Below are positions 1-5,057 of a DNA stretch of 6,481 nucleotides, piece after piece. The notes beneath the pieces were generated by a model. The model did not search any database, was not told the DNA's origin, and worked only from the letters and a program-made list of their open reading frames with translations. The DNA comes from Microcaldota archaeon (GTDB taxonomy: Archaea > Micrarchaeota > Micrarchaeia > Anstonellales > Bilamarchaeaceae), in NCBI GenBank assembly GCA_013425425.1, contig JACCLJ010000047.1:1-6481 (forward strand), given 5' to 3'. A program made the translations under genes and the position numbers. Within the stretch, counting starts at the first letter, position 1. The number at the start of each line of letters is the position of its first letter.

Positions 1-539
1 AAATAATCATTTTTTAAAAAGAAAGGTGAGATGATGTTTGACAAAAATACTATACTAAGAAATAACAAAAAAAGTATAGTTAAGTCTAAAGATGAGTCGT
101 GTTTTTCAGCAATAGTATATGAGTTTTCTTCCTTTTCTTGAGACGATGATATTGAAAGTTTCGTTGTAGTCGACTGTTTAATCGAGTATTTTGTTCTAAT
201 TTCATTCCAACTTATAACGCCATAGAACTTTCCTTCTCGGATAACGGGTAGGAAACTCAGCCTATGTTTGTTTAACATAGTTATTGCTTCTTGAACATCC
301 GCTTCCGCATCTATTTGATAAATTGGCTTTGACATGATTTCTGAAATTTTAGTCGATTTAGGCAGGTCTGCACCACGAATACGTAAATCGTTTCGGGTTA
401 CTACACCAACTAATTTTTGTGAGTCAACAACAAATAATCCCCAAAATGGAAATTGATTGAAAATCTTATAAAGTTCGATAATTGAAAGGTTTGATGATAT
501 CGTAAGCGAATTCTTATGTGCTATTTCCCTTACTTTCAT
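1..539 (-). CDS. Tandem CBS-domain protein with C-terminal membrane segment, 3' end off the left edge
   Basis: The minus strand stays open from ATG at 539 to the left edge (179 complete codons, no stop), so the C-terminus is missing. Residues 1-55 form one CBS motif (MKVREIAHKNSLTIS, then FVVDSQKLVGVVTRNDLR) and residues 66-117 a second (ISEIMSKPIYQID, then FLPVIREGKFYGVISWNEI). CBS pairs usually bind adenosyl ligands such as AMP, ATP or SAM and regulate an attached or partner protein. A polar Ser/Thr/Glu-rich linker (about 118-150) leads to a hydrophobic stretch at 151-172, probably a transmembrane helix, so the CBS pair may sense ligands at the membrane; that role is inferred. The start is the first ATG after an in-frame stop, with a TATA-like box about 26 bases upstream and no Shine-Dalgarno, fitting a leaderless transcript. 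Base composition and codons are much more AT-rich than in every other gene here, suggesting a different origin. Confidence 0.85.
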   Translation of the reverse strand, partial: MKVREIAHKNSLTISSNLSIIELYKIFNQFPFWGLFVVDSQKLVGVVTRNDLRIRGADLPKSTKISEIMSKPIYQIDAEADVQEAITMLNKHRLSFLPVIREGKFYGVISWNEIRTKYSIKQSTTTKLSISSSQEKEENSYTIAEKHDSSLDLTILFLLFLSIVFLSNIISPFFLKNDY

Positions 540-558
540 ATGATAACTATTCGTGATA

Positions 559-572
559 TGTATTTATTATTT
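559..572 (-). promoter_or_regulatory. Probable TATA box of the CBS-domain gene
   Basis: On the minus strand this reads AAATAATAAATACA, centred about 26 bases upstream of the ATG at 539. That spacing would place the archaeal transcription start at or next to the start codon. It overlaps the stop codon of the small reading frame upstream. Inferred from position and composition only. Confidence 0.5.
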
Positions 573-710
573 CTGGAGTTTCAGTCCAAGCTCCTTCGCC
601 GCTTCTATATTGTTTTCATCAGCCATTTTTATCTTACTCCAGATACCCGAGAAACGTGCGGATTTTTTAAATCCTATCACCCTAACCCCTACATATTCGT
701 CGGGGGCCAT
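567..710 (-). pseudogene. Small reading frame or truncated gene end (47 codons), unrecognised
   Basis: From ATG at 710 the minus strand reads 47 codons, beginning MAPDEYVGVRVIGFKKSA, containing SGIWSKIKMADENN and ending AAKELGLKLQK before TAA at 569-567. The second half looks like an ordinary protein C-terminus with an amphipathic helix, and its codons (GCG GCG AAG GAG CTT GGA CTG) resemble the GC-richer genes to the right rather than the AT-rich CBS gene just beyond the stop. The ATG lies inside the 5' end of the oppositely oriented tRNA gene, and an in-frame TAG at 716-714 blocks extension, so this may be the tail of a gene whose front was lost. Starts at GTG 680 or ATG 626 would give 37 or 19 residues; the latter has GGAG ten bases upstream. 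I do not recognise the family, and it could be chance. Confidence 0.3.
663..673 (+). promoter_or_regulatory. Probable TATA box of the tRNA-Pro gene
   Basis: TTTTTTAAATC lies about 30-38 bases upstream of the mature tRNA 5' end at 703, suitable for a start a few bases before the tRNA with 5' trimming by RNase P. The segment is nearly palindromic (GATTTTTTAAATC at 661-673), so it could also fire leftward into the small minus-strand frame. Confidence 0.5.
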
Positions 711-776
711 GGGCTAACCTGGTTAGACTGCGAGCTTCGGGAGTTCGTGATTTGAGTTCAAATCTCAGTGGCCCCA
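703..776 (+). tRNA. tRNA-Pro, anticodon CGG
   Basis: The acceptor stem pairs perfectly over 7 bp (GGGGCCA 703-709 with TGGCCCC 769-775), with discriminator A776 and no encoded CCA. The anticodon stem CGAGC/GTTCG (731-735 and 743-747, one G-U pair) closes the loop TTCGGGA, giving anticodon CGG at 738-740, which reads proline codon CCG; G follows the anticodon as usual for tRNA-Pro. The T arm (752-756, loop TTCAAAT, 764-768) pairs with one G-U. U8, A14, G18-G19, A21 and U33 are present and no intron is seen. The D stem is weak: aligned by conserved A21, GGCT pairs with GACT through one G-C and two wobbles plus a C-A mismatch, and the alternative register has one G-A mismatch. The other arms are sound, so I take the gene as functional. 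A coding gene begins 19 bases downstream. Confidence 0.93.
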
Positions 777-795
777 TATCTATTCCGTGATTATT

Positions 796-1536
796 ATGGC
801 TGAGGAAAAAAAGGAAGAGAAGAAAACCGAGAAAGGCGTGGAGAAACCGCCGGAGAAAATTCCGGAAAAGAACGAAAGCGTCGATGCAGTGGTGAAAGAG
901 CTGGAGAAAAACATCTTCTCCATAAAGTTCTACCCTGTTGCGGTTGACGAGCACGCGAAGGACGAGGCCGTGATGCACGTCCGGAAGGCATATAACGAAG
1001 GCAATGAAACCGTAAGGCAGATAGTGCTCTTCATGCTGCATGAGGCGATAGCCGAGTTTTCCGAGTTCAGGACGGTGCACAACTTCGAATACATGAGGAT
1101 GAAAAATCCCGCCGTCGAGCCGGCGCAGGCGAGGATAGAAGTCTACAAGAAGATGTTCAATTACAATACGTCCATAGAAGGCGTCATGGAGCTGGTATCC
1201 ATGCTTGGCAGCCTGCGCGGCGGGGACGACTCCGCCAAGGTGCTGACCTACCATTATGCGAGGCTATGCACCTGGGAGAGCGAGGCGAGCGTACTCCTGA
1301 GGAATGCAGTCATCACTGCGCTCGGGGAATCGAAATCGCCCTATGCGCTCAATGCTCTCATGGAATACGCGAAAAACACCGACAATGAGAAGACGTTCGG
1401 AAGGCTGCTCCAGGCGCTGGAAAAGTGGGACGAGAAGCTCCAGAAAGCGGAGATGGCTGAGCCGAAAAGGAAAAAAATCGCCAAGGAGCTGAAAGCGATA
1501 CTCGCGATGGGATTCAAGGGCGGCCATTACGGGTAA
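796..1536 (+). CDS. Helical, possibly HEAT-like repeat protein of unknown function
   Basis: The frame encodes 246 residues from ATG 796. A GTG at 787 is possible but would add only three residues, and neither has a Shine-Dalgarno. Residues 1-28 are a charged, Lys/Glu/Pro-rich tail that is probably disordered. The rest is almost entirely predicted helix, and residues 160-215 (for example SPYALNALMEYAKNTDNEKT, then FGRLLQALEKWDEKL) have the helix-turn-helix rhythm of HEAT or armadillo-like repeats. There are no membrane segments, signal peptide, metal-binding clusters or nucleotide-binding motifs, so it is probably a cytosolic protein that binds other proteins; this is inference. It starts 19 bases after tRNA-Pro with no room for its own TATA box, so it is probably transcribed with the tRNA. 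Codon use matches the genes to its right. Coding is well supported by length and composition, but the function is unknown. Confidence 0.85.
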   Translation: MAEEKKEEKKTEKGVEKPPEKIPEKNESVDAVVKELEKNIFSIKFYPVAVDEHAKDEAVMHVRKAYNEGNETVRQIVLFMLHEAIAEFSEFRTVHNFEYMRMKNPAVEPAQARIEVYKKMFNYNTSIEGVMELVSMLGSLRGGDDSAKVLTYHYARLCTWESEASVLLRNAVITALGESKSPYALNALMEYAKNTDNEKTFGRLLQALEKWDEKLQKAEMAEPKRKKIAKELKAILAMGFKGGHYG

Positions 1537-1571
1537 GACTTAGTATAGACATGGCGCACTCCTGTTCTTAG

Positions 1572-1642
1572 CTGCGTCTCTTATTACCAACTAGGGGACG
1601 CGGACTGCTGCATCTCTCAAGCCGCGTCAGCCGTTGCGGGCT
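1572..1642 (+). other. GC-rich intergenic segment with competing hairpins; possible small RNA or attenuator
   Basis: The 184-base gap 1537-1720 has no credible gene. Its middle can fold in two exclusive ways. Bases 1572-1580 pair with 1595-1603 over 9 bp (CTGCGTCTC with GGGGACGCG shifted by one, including G-U pairs) around a 14-base loop. Alternatively GACGCGG 1597-1603 pairs perfectly with CCGCGTC 1622-1628. Both use 1597-1603. If the first forms, 1621-1625 can pair with 1636-1641 around a one-base bulge. No C/D boxes, tRNA arms or oligo-T run were found. It lies between the helical protein and the TATA box of the lipoprotein gene. It could be a non-coding RNA, a 3' UTR structure or chance; both strands are equally possible. 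Confidence 0.3.
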
Positions 1643-1680
1643 TCTCTTATGGATTATAGAAAACCGACCCGAGCAAATAA

Positions 1681-1688
1681 TTTATAAA
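1681..1688 (+). promoter_or_regulatory. TATA box of the lipoprotein gene
   Basis: TTTATAAA is a near-consensus archaeal box A, preceded by an A-rich stretch that could serve as a BRE. It predicts transcription from about 1710, giving a leader of roughly ten bases. GGTGA at 1710-1714, six bases before the ATG at 1721, could act as a Shine-Dalgarno if transcription starts slightly earlier. The same transcript probably includes thiI, which follows after 33 bases. Confidence 0.65.
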
Positions 1689-1720
1689 TCTCATCTTTGA
1701 ACTACCTACGGTGACGTCCC

Positions 1721-2341
1721 ATGAATAAATATTACATCATCGGTGCATTGATGCTGATTTTCATTGCTGGTTGCATACAGACGACCGTGCCAGGAGAGAC
1801 TCCGACTACCCCCCCGACAACGCCTCCGGCAGGAGGATGCAGGATGGTTCCGGTCGAGCAGCCGTATACGGAAGAGGAATGTATAGATATTACTTATACC
1901 GAGGAAGAGTGCAACATGAAGGAGCTTGAGTACACCGCGAGCCCGGTAGTGAAGATAGATCTCTGCGTTTCGGGTTCCTGTACCGGCAGAAGCATTTCCG
2001 AGTGTTTCTATTCCTGCAACAGCGCCATGACGAGATGCCGGATGAACATAACGAACAAGGATGAAAAATACCCCGGAATATGGATGGTCGGCGCGAGCTT
2101 CGGATATATGGAGGCGTCTTTCGTGAAAAACCCCCAAACTGCGGAGATACCGCCCGGGGAAACATACACTTTTGACTTCGAGCAGATGTACGACATGGGG
2201 CAGCTTCCCACCATCGCCTCGTGCACGCTCACGGTGCTTTACCCCGCGGTAGTGCGGGACTGCGTCCAGGTCGAGAGGACGCGCACGGACTGCCTGAACG
2301 TTTCGAAAGTCAGGATAGTCCAGCAGCAGGTATGCGACTGA
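1721..2341 (+). CDS. Cysteine-rich putative lipoprotein, unknown function
   Basis: This 206-residue protein starts with a short lipoprotein-type signal peptide: MNKYY, a hydrophobic core, then LIFIAGC with Cys18 as the probable lipidated residue. A Thr/Pro-rich linker (21-38) follows, so the body is expected outside the cell, tethered to the membrane. After the linker there are twelve cysteines (40, 54, 64, 82, 87, 95, 99, 106, 178, 191, 201, 205), enough for six disulfides. YTEEEC occurs twice, ten residues apart (49-54 and 59-64), and the C-terminus shows the same ten-residue Cys spacing (191, 201). The central part, about 108-185, with IPPGETYTFDF, reads like a beta-sandwich (Ig-like) domain. 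I do not recognise a family; no catalytic motif is seen. It lies 33 bases upstream of thiI, but a functional link is unlikely. Confidence 0.85.
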   Translation: MNKYYIIGALMLIFIAGCIQTTVPGETPTTPPTTPPAGGCRMVPVEQPYTEEECIDITYTEEECNMKELEYTASPVVKIDLCVSGSCTGRSISECFYSCNSAMTRCRMNITNKDEKYPGIWMVGASFGYMEASFVKNPQTAEIPPGETYTFDFEQMYDMGQLPTIASCTLTVLYPAVVRDCVQVERTRTDCLNVSKVRIVQQQVCD

Positions 2342-2361
2342 AGCTGAAAAGCTTGCGGTTA

Positions 2362-2368
2362 GGAGGGG
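2362..2368 (+). promoter_or_regulatory. Strong Shine-Dalgarno that sets the TTG start of thiI
   Basis: GGAGGGG ends six bases before TTG at 2375. No ATG in frame fits the conserved N-terminus of ThiI (the EISLKGKNR motif begins at residue 13), so this site supports the rare TTG start. Confidence 0.8.
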
Positions 2369-2374
2369 AGTCGT

Positions 2375-3520
2375 TTGGCTGCAGAGCGGGTATTCAATAT
2401 TCATGTTGGAGAGATATCGCTGAAGGGGAAGAACAGGCGTGTTTTCGAACAGAGGCTTATCGATAATATACGCATTGCGACGGGCTGCAGGAACATAAAA
2501 AGCGCGATGGGAAGGCTGATACTCTTTCCGGGCAGCAACGGAAATGAGCGGATAGTGGACGGCCTGAAAAGGACGTTCGGGATAGAATGGTTTTCCGAAT
2601 CATTGCGCACCGGAAACAGCATAGGGGAGATAACCGATACGATAACCGGAAACGCAGGCGGGATGAAGAAAAGGAAAATCAAGCTGGATACCAAAAGGGC
2701 GGATAAGAAGTATCCCCTGACTTCCATGGAGATAAGCAAAAAGGTCGGGATGGAGCTTGAGCGCTCCGGTTTTGAGGTTGACCTTGAGAATCCCGAAGAA
2801 TGGATATTCATAGAGGTAGTGAAGAACGCTGCGATAATCTCTTTCGGGAAAACCCGCGGGCTTGGCGGGCTGCCGGTCGGAAGCAGCGGAAAGGTGCTTT
2901 CATTGCTTTCCGGCGGGATAGATTCGCCCGTCTCATCCTGGCTGATGATGAAGCGCGGCTGCACGGTTGACATGCTCCACCTGCATGCCTTCCCTACGAA
3001 TGACAAGGCGAGGAAATCGAAAATAATCAGGCTTGTTGAGAAGCTTAAGGAGTATCATCCCCTGAAGATGAGGCTTTTTCTCGTGCCGTACGGCGCGTTT
3101 TACGAGAAATCCTTTGAAATGGAAGCGAGGAGCGAACTTGTCGTTTTCAGGAGGTTCGTCCTGCGGCTTGCGAACCGCATCGCGGAAAAGAACGGCCATC
3201 TCGGCTTCGTGACCGGGGACAGCGTGGGGCAGGTGGCATCCCAGACGCTCGAGAACCTTTATGCCACGAGCGCAGTCAGCGAATACCCGATTTACCGCCC
3301 GCTCGTAGGGCATGACAAGAAAGAGATAATAGCGCTTGCAGAAAAAATCGGGACTTACGGGATATCGATAGAGGAATACAAGGACTGCTGCTCGCTCGTT
3401 GCCGAAAGGCATCCCTCGACGAAAGTCAAGGCGGAGCAGGCGAAGAAAGAGGAGGAGAAGATAGGCATAGATAAAATCGTTGACGAAGCGCTGCGGAAGA
3501 TGGAAATCGTCGAATTCTGA
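2375..3520 (+). CDS. thiI: tRNA 4-thiouridine synthase ThiI, archaeal form without rhodanese domain
   Basis: ThiI activates uridine 8 of tRNA with ATP and replaces its oxygen with sulfur, forming 4-thiouridine in the cytosol. The 381 residues follow the family layout: an N-terminal ferredoxin-like segment with GEISLKGKNR (12-21), a THUMP domain (about 60-158), and an adenine nucleotide alpha-hydrolase domain starting GLGGLPVGSSGKVLSLLSGG, with the PP-loop SGGIDSPVSSW at 179-189. The family motif GDSVGQVASQTLEN is at 281-294. DCC at 337-339, followed by a HPSTK stretch, should hold the sulfur-transfer cysteine equivalent to E. coli Cys344. The bacterial C-terminal rhodanese domain is absent, as usual in archaea. 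The only cysteines are 38, 196, 338 and 339, so the CXXC pair reported for methanogen ThiI is missing. The start is TTG with a strong Shine-Dalgarno. It probably shares a transcript with the lipoprotein gene. Confidence 0.95.
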   Translation: MAAERVFNIHVGEISLKGKNRRVFEQRLIDNIRIATGCRNIKSAMGRLILFPGSNGNERIVDGLKRTFGIEWFSESLRTGNSIGEITDTITGNAGGMKKRKIKLDTKRADKKYPLTSMEISKKVGMELERSGFEVDLENPEEWIFIEVVKNAAIISFGKTRGLGGLPVGSSGKVLSLLSGGIDSPVSSWLMMKRGCTVDMLHLHAFPTNDKARKSKIIRLVEKLKEYHPLKMRLFLVPYGAFYEKSFEMEARSELVVFRRFVLRLANRIAEKNGHLGFVTGDSVGQVASQTLENLYATSAVSEYPIYRPLVGHDKKEIIALAEKIGTYGISIEEYKDCCSLVAERHPSTKVKAEQAKKEEEKIGIDKIVDEALRKMEIVEF

Positions 3521-3531
3521 TTATTGATATG

Positions 3532-3539
3532 TTTTAATA
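3532..3539 (+). promoter_or_regulatory. Probable TATA box of the triple-repeat gene
   Basis: TTTTAATA lies about 26 bases upstream of ATG 3562, in a 41-base gap that is much more AT-rich than its surroundings. No Shine-Dalgarno precedes the ATG, fitting a leaderless transcript independent of thiI. The core resembles the TTTAATG arms of the divergent promoter at 5031-5049. Confidence 0.55.
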
Positions 3540-3561
3540 CTTATTGACACAATAACTCTTC

Positions 3562-4473
3562 ATGGGCAAATGGATGAGCAGGGAGGACTTAAAGATATTC
3601 ATGGGTGCAGCGCTTCGTGAAAATCCAGAAGTTTTTCCGAGTTCTCCCCAGATACGCAAGCTGCTTGCAGAATACGGCGTAAGGGCGGGCAGGTGGAGGA
3701 TAAGGGAAGTCGCAGATATACAGAAAATGAAATCCGAGTGGATAAGAAACTGCGATGAACGGAAACTCCTGGAGCGCATCAACAAGCGGGGATTTTTCAA
3801 CGTGAACCGCGGCGGCAGGAAACTCATAACGGAAAAACTTTCCGGGATATGCGCAAGGCTTTGCAGCGAAGCCGGGGCATTTCCGGCAAGCAACACCATT
3901 GCTGAACTGATAAAAGTCAGATACGGCATCGGCATGAGCGATAATACAGTTATGAGGAATACGAAGCTGGCAACGATGCAGCTGGATTGGATAGCAAAAG
4001 CGGATGATGCTGATTTTATTAAGGCGTTGAGCGAAGGAAGGTTTTCCCGGGATATCGGCAAAAAAGTAAAGGCATGCGCGAATGAAAGAGTAAAAAGGAT
4101 GATAACGGAGATTGCGCTCAAATCGGATATATTTCCCAGCAAAACGTATGCGGCACGGCTGGTAAAGGAGGCATATGGCGGGTCTCTTAATAAAAGTACG
4201 ATAGACCACAGGGGAGATATCCGTTCGCTCCAGCTTGCATGGCTGGAAAAGTGCAGCGACAATGAGTTCCTTAGAAGCATGAAAAAGCTCCGTATGAGAT
4301 ATGCATGCGAAGAGGTAAACGCAGAAGTGTATGCGAGGAAAAGACTCATTGAGGAAAGAAGGGCTATGGAAGCGGATTACGCCAGGTTCGTCAGGAAAAA
4401 CGGCAAGGGAAAAACGGAAATGCCGCCGCGCAAACCTATTCCTCTTCGTAGTTCTCGTATGACAGGTCGCTGA
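3562..4473 (+). CDS. Unrecognised basic protein with three tandem ~83-residue repeats
   Basis: The 303 residues contain three copies of one unit, at about 8-75, 88-158 and 174-242. Anchors recur at constant spacing: Phe-Pro at 25, 107 and 191, and Trp at 60, 143 and 227, always 35-36 residues after Phe-Pro. Each copy runs: helix, FP(S/A), helix with (I/A)xxL(L/I/V)xxxYG, a short link, a second helix ending in W(I/L)xxCxD or similar, then (F/L)(L/I)xx(L/I/M). The all-helical layout and excess of Lys/Arg resemble tandem helix-turn-helix modules, so nucleic-acid binding is a fair guess but unproven. The tail from about 256 is very basic. There are no membrane segments or enzyme motifs. The start is ATG with a TATA box 26 bases upstream and no Shine-Dalgarno. 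The last 12 codons overlap the 3' end of the convergent gene. I recognise no family. Confidence 0.85.
   Translation: MGKWMSREDLKIFMGAALRENPEVFPSSPQIRKLLAEYGVRAGRWRIREVADIQKMKSEWIRNCDERKLLERINKRGFFNVNRGGRKLITEKLSGICARLCSEAGAFPASNTIAELIKVRYGIGMSDNTVMRNTKLATMQLDWIAKADDADFIKALSEGRFSRDIGKKVKACANERVKRMITEIALKSDIFPSKTYAARLVKEAYGGSLNKSTIDHRGDIRSLQLAWLEKCSDNEFLRSMKKLRMRYACEEVNAEVYARKRLIEERRAMEADYARFVRKNGKGKTEMPPRKPIPLRSSRMTGR
3583..4287 (+). repeat. Three coding repeats (protein-level) within the 303-aa gene
   Basis: Units correspond to about 3583-3786, 3823-4035 and 4081-4287. They are similar as protein but strongly diverged as DNA, so they come from old internal duplication kept by selection on the protein, not recent tandem duplication. 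Units 2 and 3 are closest: TMQLDWIAKADDADFIKAL against SLQLAWLEKCSDNEFLRSM. Unit 1 is the most diverged (KMKSEWIRNCDERKLLERI). Confidence 0.8.
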
Positions 4474-5017
4474 AGGCATAGGACGCGGGGTCAGACTCGA
4501 AAAGCCGCCTGACATCCTCGTTCTGCAATAGCGAGCCGGTTTCGGGAACAAACAGGTAATTGTCCCCGCCCCATTCGAACCGTACGTAGGGCTTGGCTTT
4601 TTTGGTGACGACCACCTTCACGTTCTCGGAGCCGAAAGAACGCATCAGGGCGGCAAAGAGCACGGATTTGTTCATCGCATCCGTTATGCCGAATTCGCGT
4701 ATTTCATCGAACGACATCCAGAAGGGGATTGCGAATTCGCAGGTCCTTATCCTTTTGACATATGCCATTGCCTTGTCCATGGCCATGTAAAAATTCTTTT
4801 CATAGCTGTAGTTGGAAATTTCCGAGGTAAGCTCGTCTTTCAGTTTTTTCAGGGATTCGTTGTTGTAGGGGGAAACAAGCTGCCTTATCTCCGATATGGT
4901 CTTCGATTCCTTTTCCTTTATCAGGTCCTTGTAGCGGTTGAGAATAAGCAGATATATGTTTAGCTTTGTGGCTGCGTCAATGGCGGCACGTTTTTCCCCT
5001 TCCATTGAAAAATACAT
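4436..5017 (-). CDS. Transglutaminase-like fold protein, apparently lacking the catalytic triad
   Basis: The minus strand encodes 193 residues from ATG 5017; an in-frame TTG at 5026 would add three, and an ATG at 5005 would remove four. Residues 1-90 are helical and charged. From about 100 the sequence follows the core of transglutaminase-like proteins: SFDEIREFG, then TDAMNKSVLFAALMRSFGSE and NVKVVV, then a strand pair ending NYLFVPETGSLL. In active members the first block reads roughly D-C-x-D/N-K-S with the catalytic Cys, the strands carry His before a hydrophobic residue, and the last block has Asp. Here these positions hold Ala/Met, Pro (AKPYVRFEW) and Glu, so hydrolase or transferase activity is unlikely. 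No signal peptide or membrane segment is seen. It diverges from the EMC3 gene and overlaps the triple-repeat gene by 38 bases. The coding call is firm; the fold assignment is my reading of the pattern. Confidence 0.8.
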   Translation of the reverse strand: MYFSMEGEKRAAIDAATKLNIYLLILNRYKDLIKEKESKTISEIRQLVSPYNNESLKKLKDELTSEISNYSYEKNFYMAMDKAMAYVKRIRTCEFAIPFWMSFDEIREFGITDAMNKSVLFAALMRSFGSENVKVVVTKKAKPYVRFEWGGDNYLFVPETGSLLQNEDVRRLFESDPASYAFSDLSYENYEEE

Positions 5018-5030
5018 GGATGTCAATGAT

Positions 5031-5049
5031 TTTAATGTTTCGCATTAAA
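5031..5049. promoter_or_regulatory. Symmetrical divergent promoter: perfect 7-5-7 inverted repeat
   Basis: TTTAATG (5031-5037), spacer TTTCG, CATTAAA (5043-5049) form a perfect dyad between two divergent genes whose starts are 40 bases apart. Read rightward, the left arm is a TATA-like box centred 24 bases before ATG 5058. Read leftward, the right arm is a TATA-like box centred 29 bases before ATG 5017. Neither gene has a Shine-Dalgarno. The dyad could be two facing TATA boxes, or also an operator for a dimeric regulator. Both are inferred from position. Confidence 0.5.
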
Positions 5050-5057
5050 GACTTTGC

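Noticed and set aside
51..59. TATACTAAG, complementary to CTTAGTATA at 1539-1547
   Set aside because: A nine-base match 1.5 kb apart, one copy inside a coding region, is readily explained by chance.
703..776. tRNA-Pro as attachment site of an SSV-type integrated element
   Set aside because: Such elements insert at the tRNA 3' side and leave an integrase fragment; here the AT-rich DNA is on the 5' side, and no integrase or duplicated tRNA end is seen.
682..1254. 190-codon minus-strand frame across tRNA-Pro and the helical protein gene
   Set aside because: It runs antisense through a tRNA and a well-supported gene, with His/Arg/Leu-rich composition typical of a shadow frame.
1537..1720. C/D-box or H/ACA guide RNA, or a second tRNA, in the gap
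   Set aside because: No C and D box pair, terminal ACA with suitable stem, or T-arm motif was found on either strand.
3589..4551. 320-codon minus-strand frame opposite the triple-repeat gene
   Set aside because: The plus-strand protein has ordered internal repeats and a promoter; the antisense frame is rich in Cys, Phe, Arg and His and has no recognisable pattern. A 271-codon frame at 3534-4349 is rejected for the same reason.
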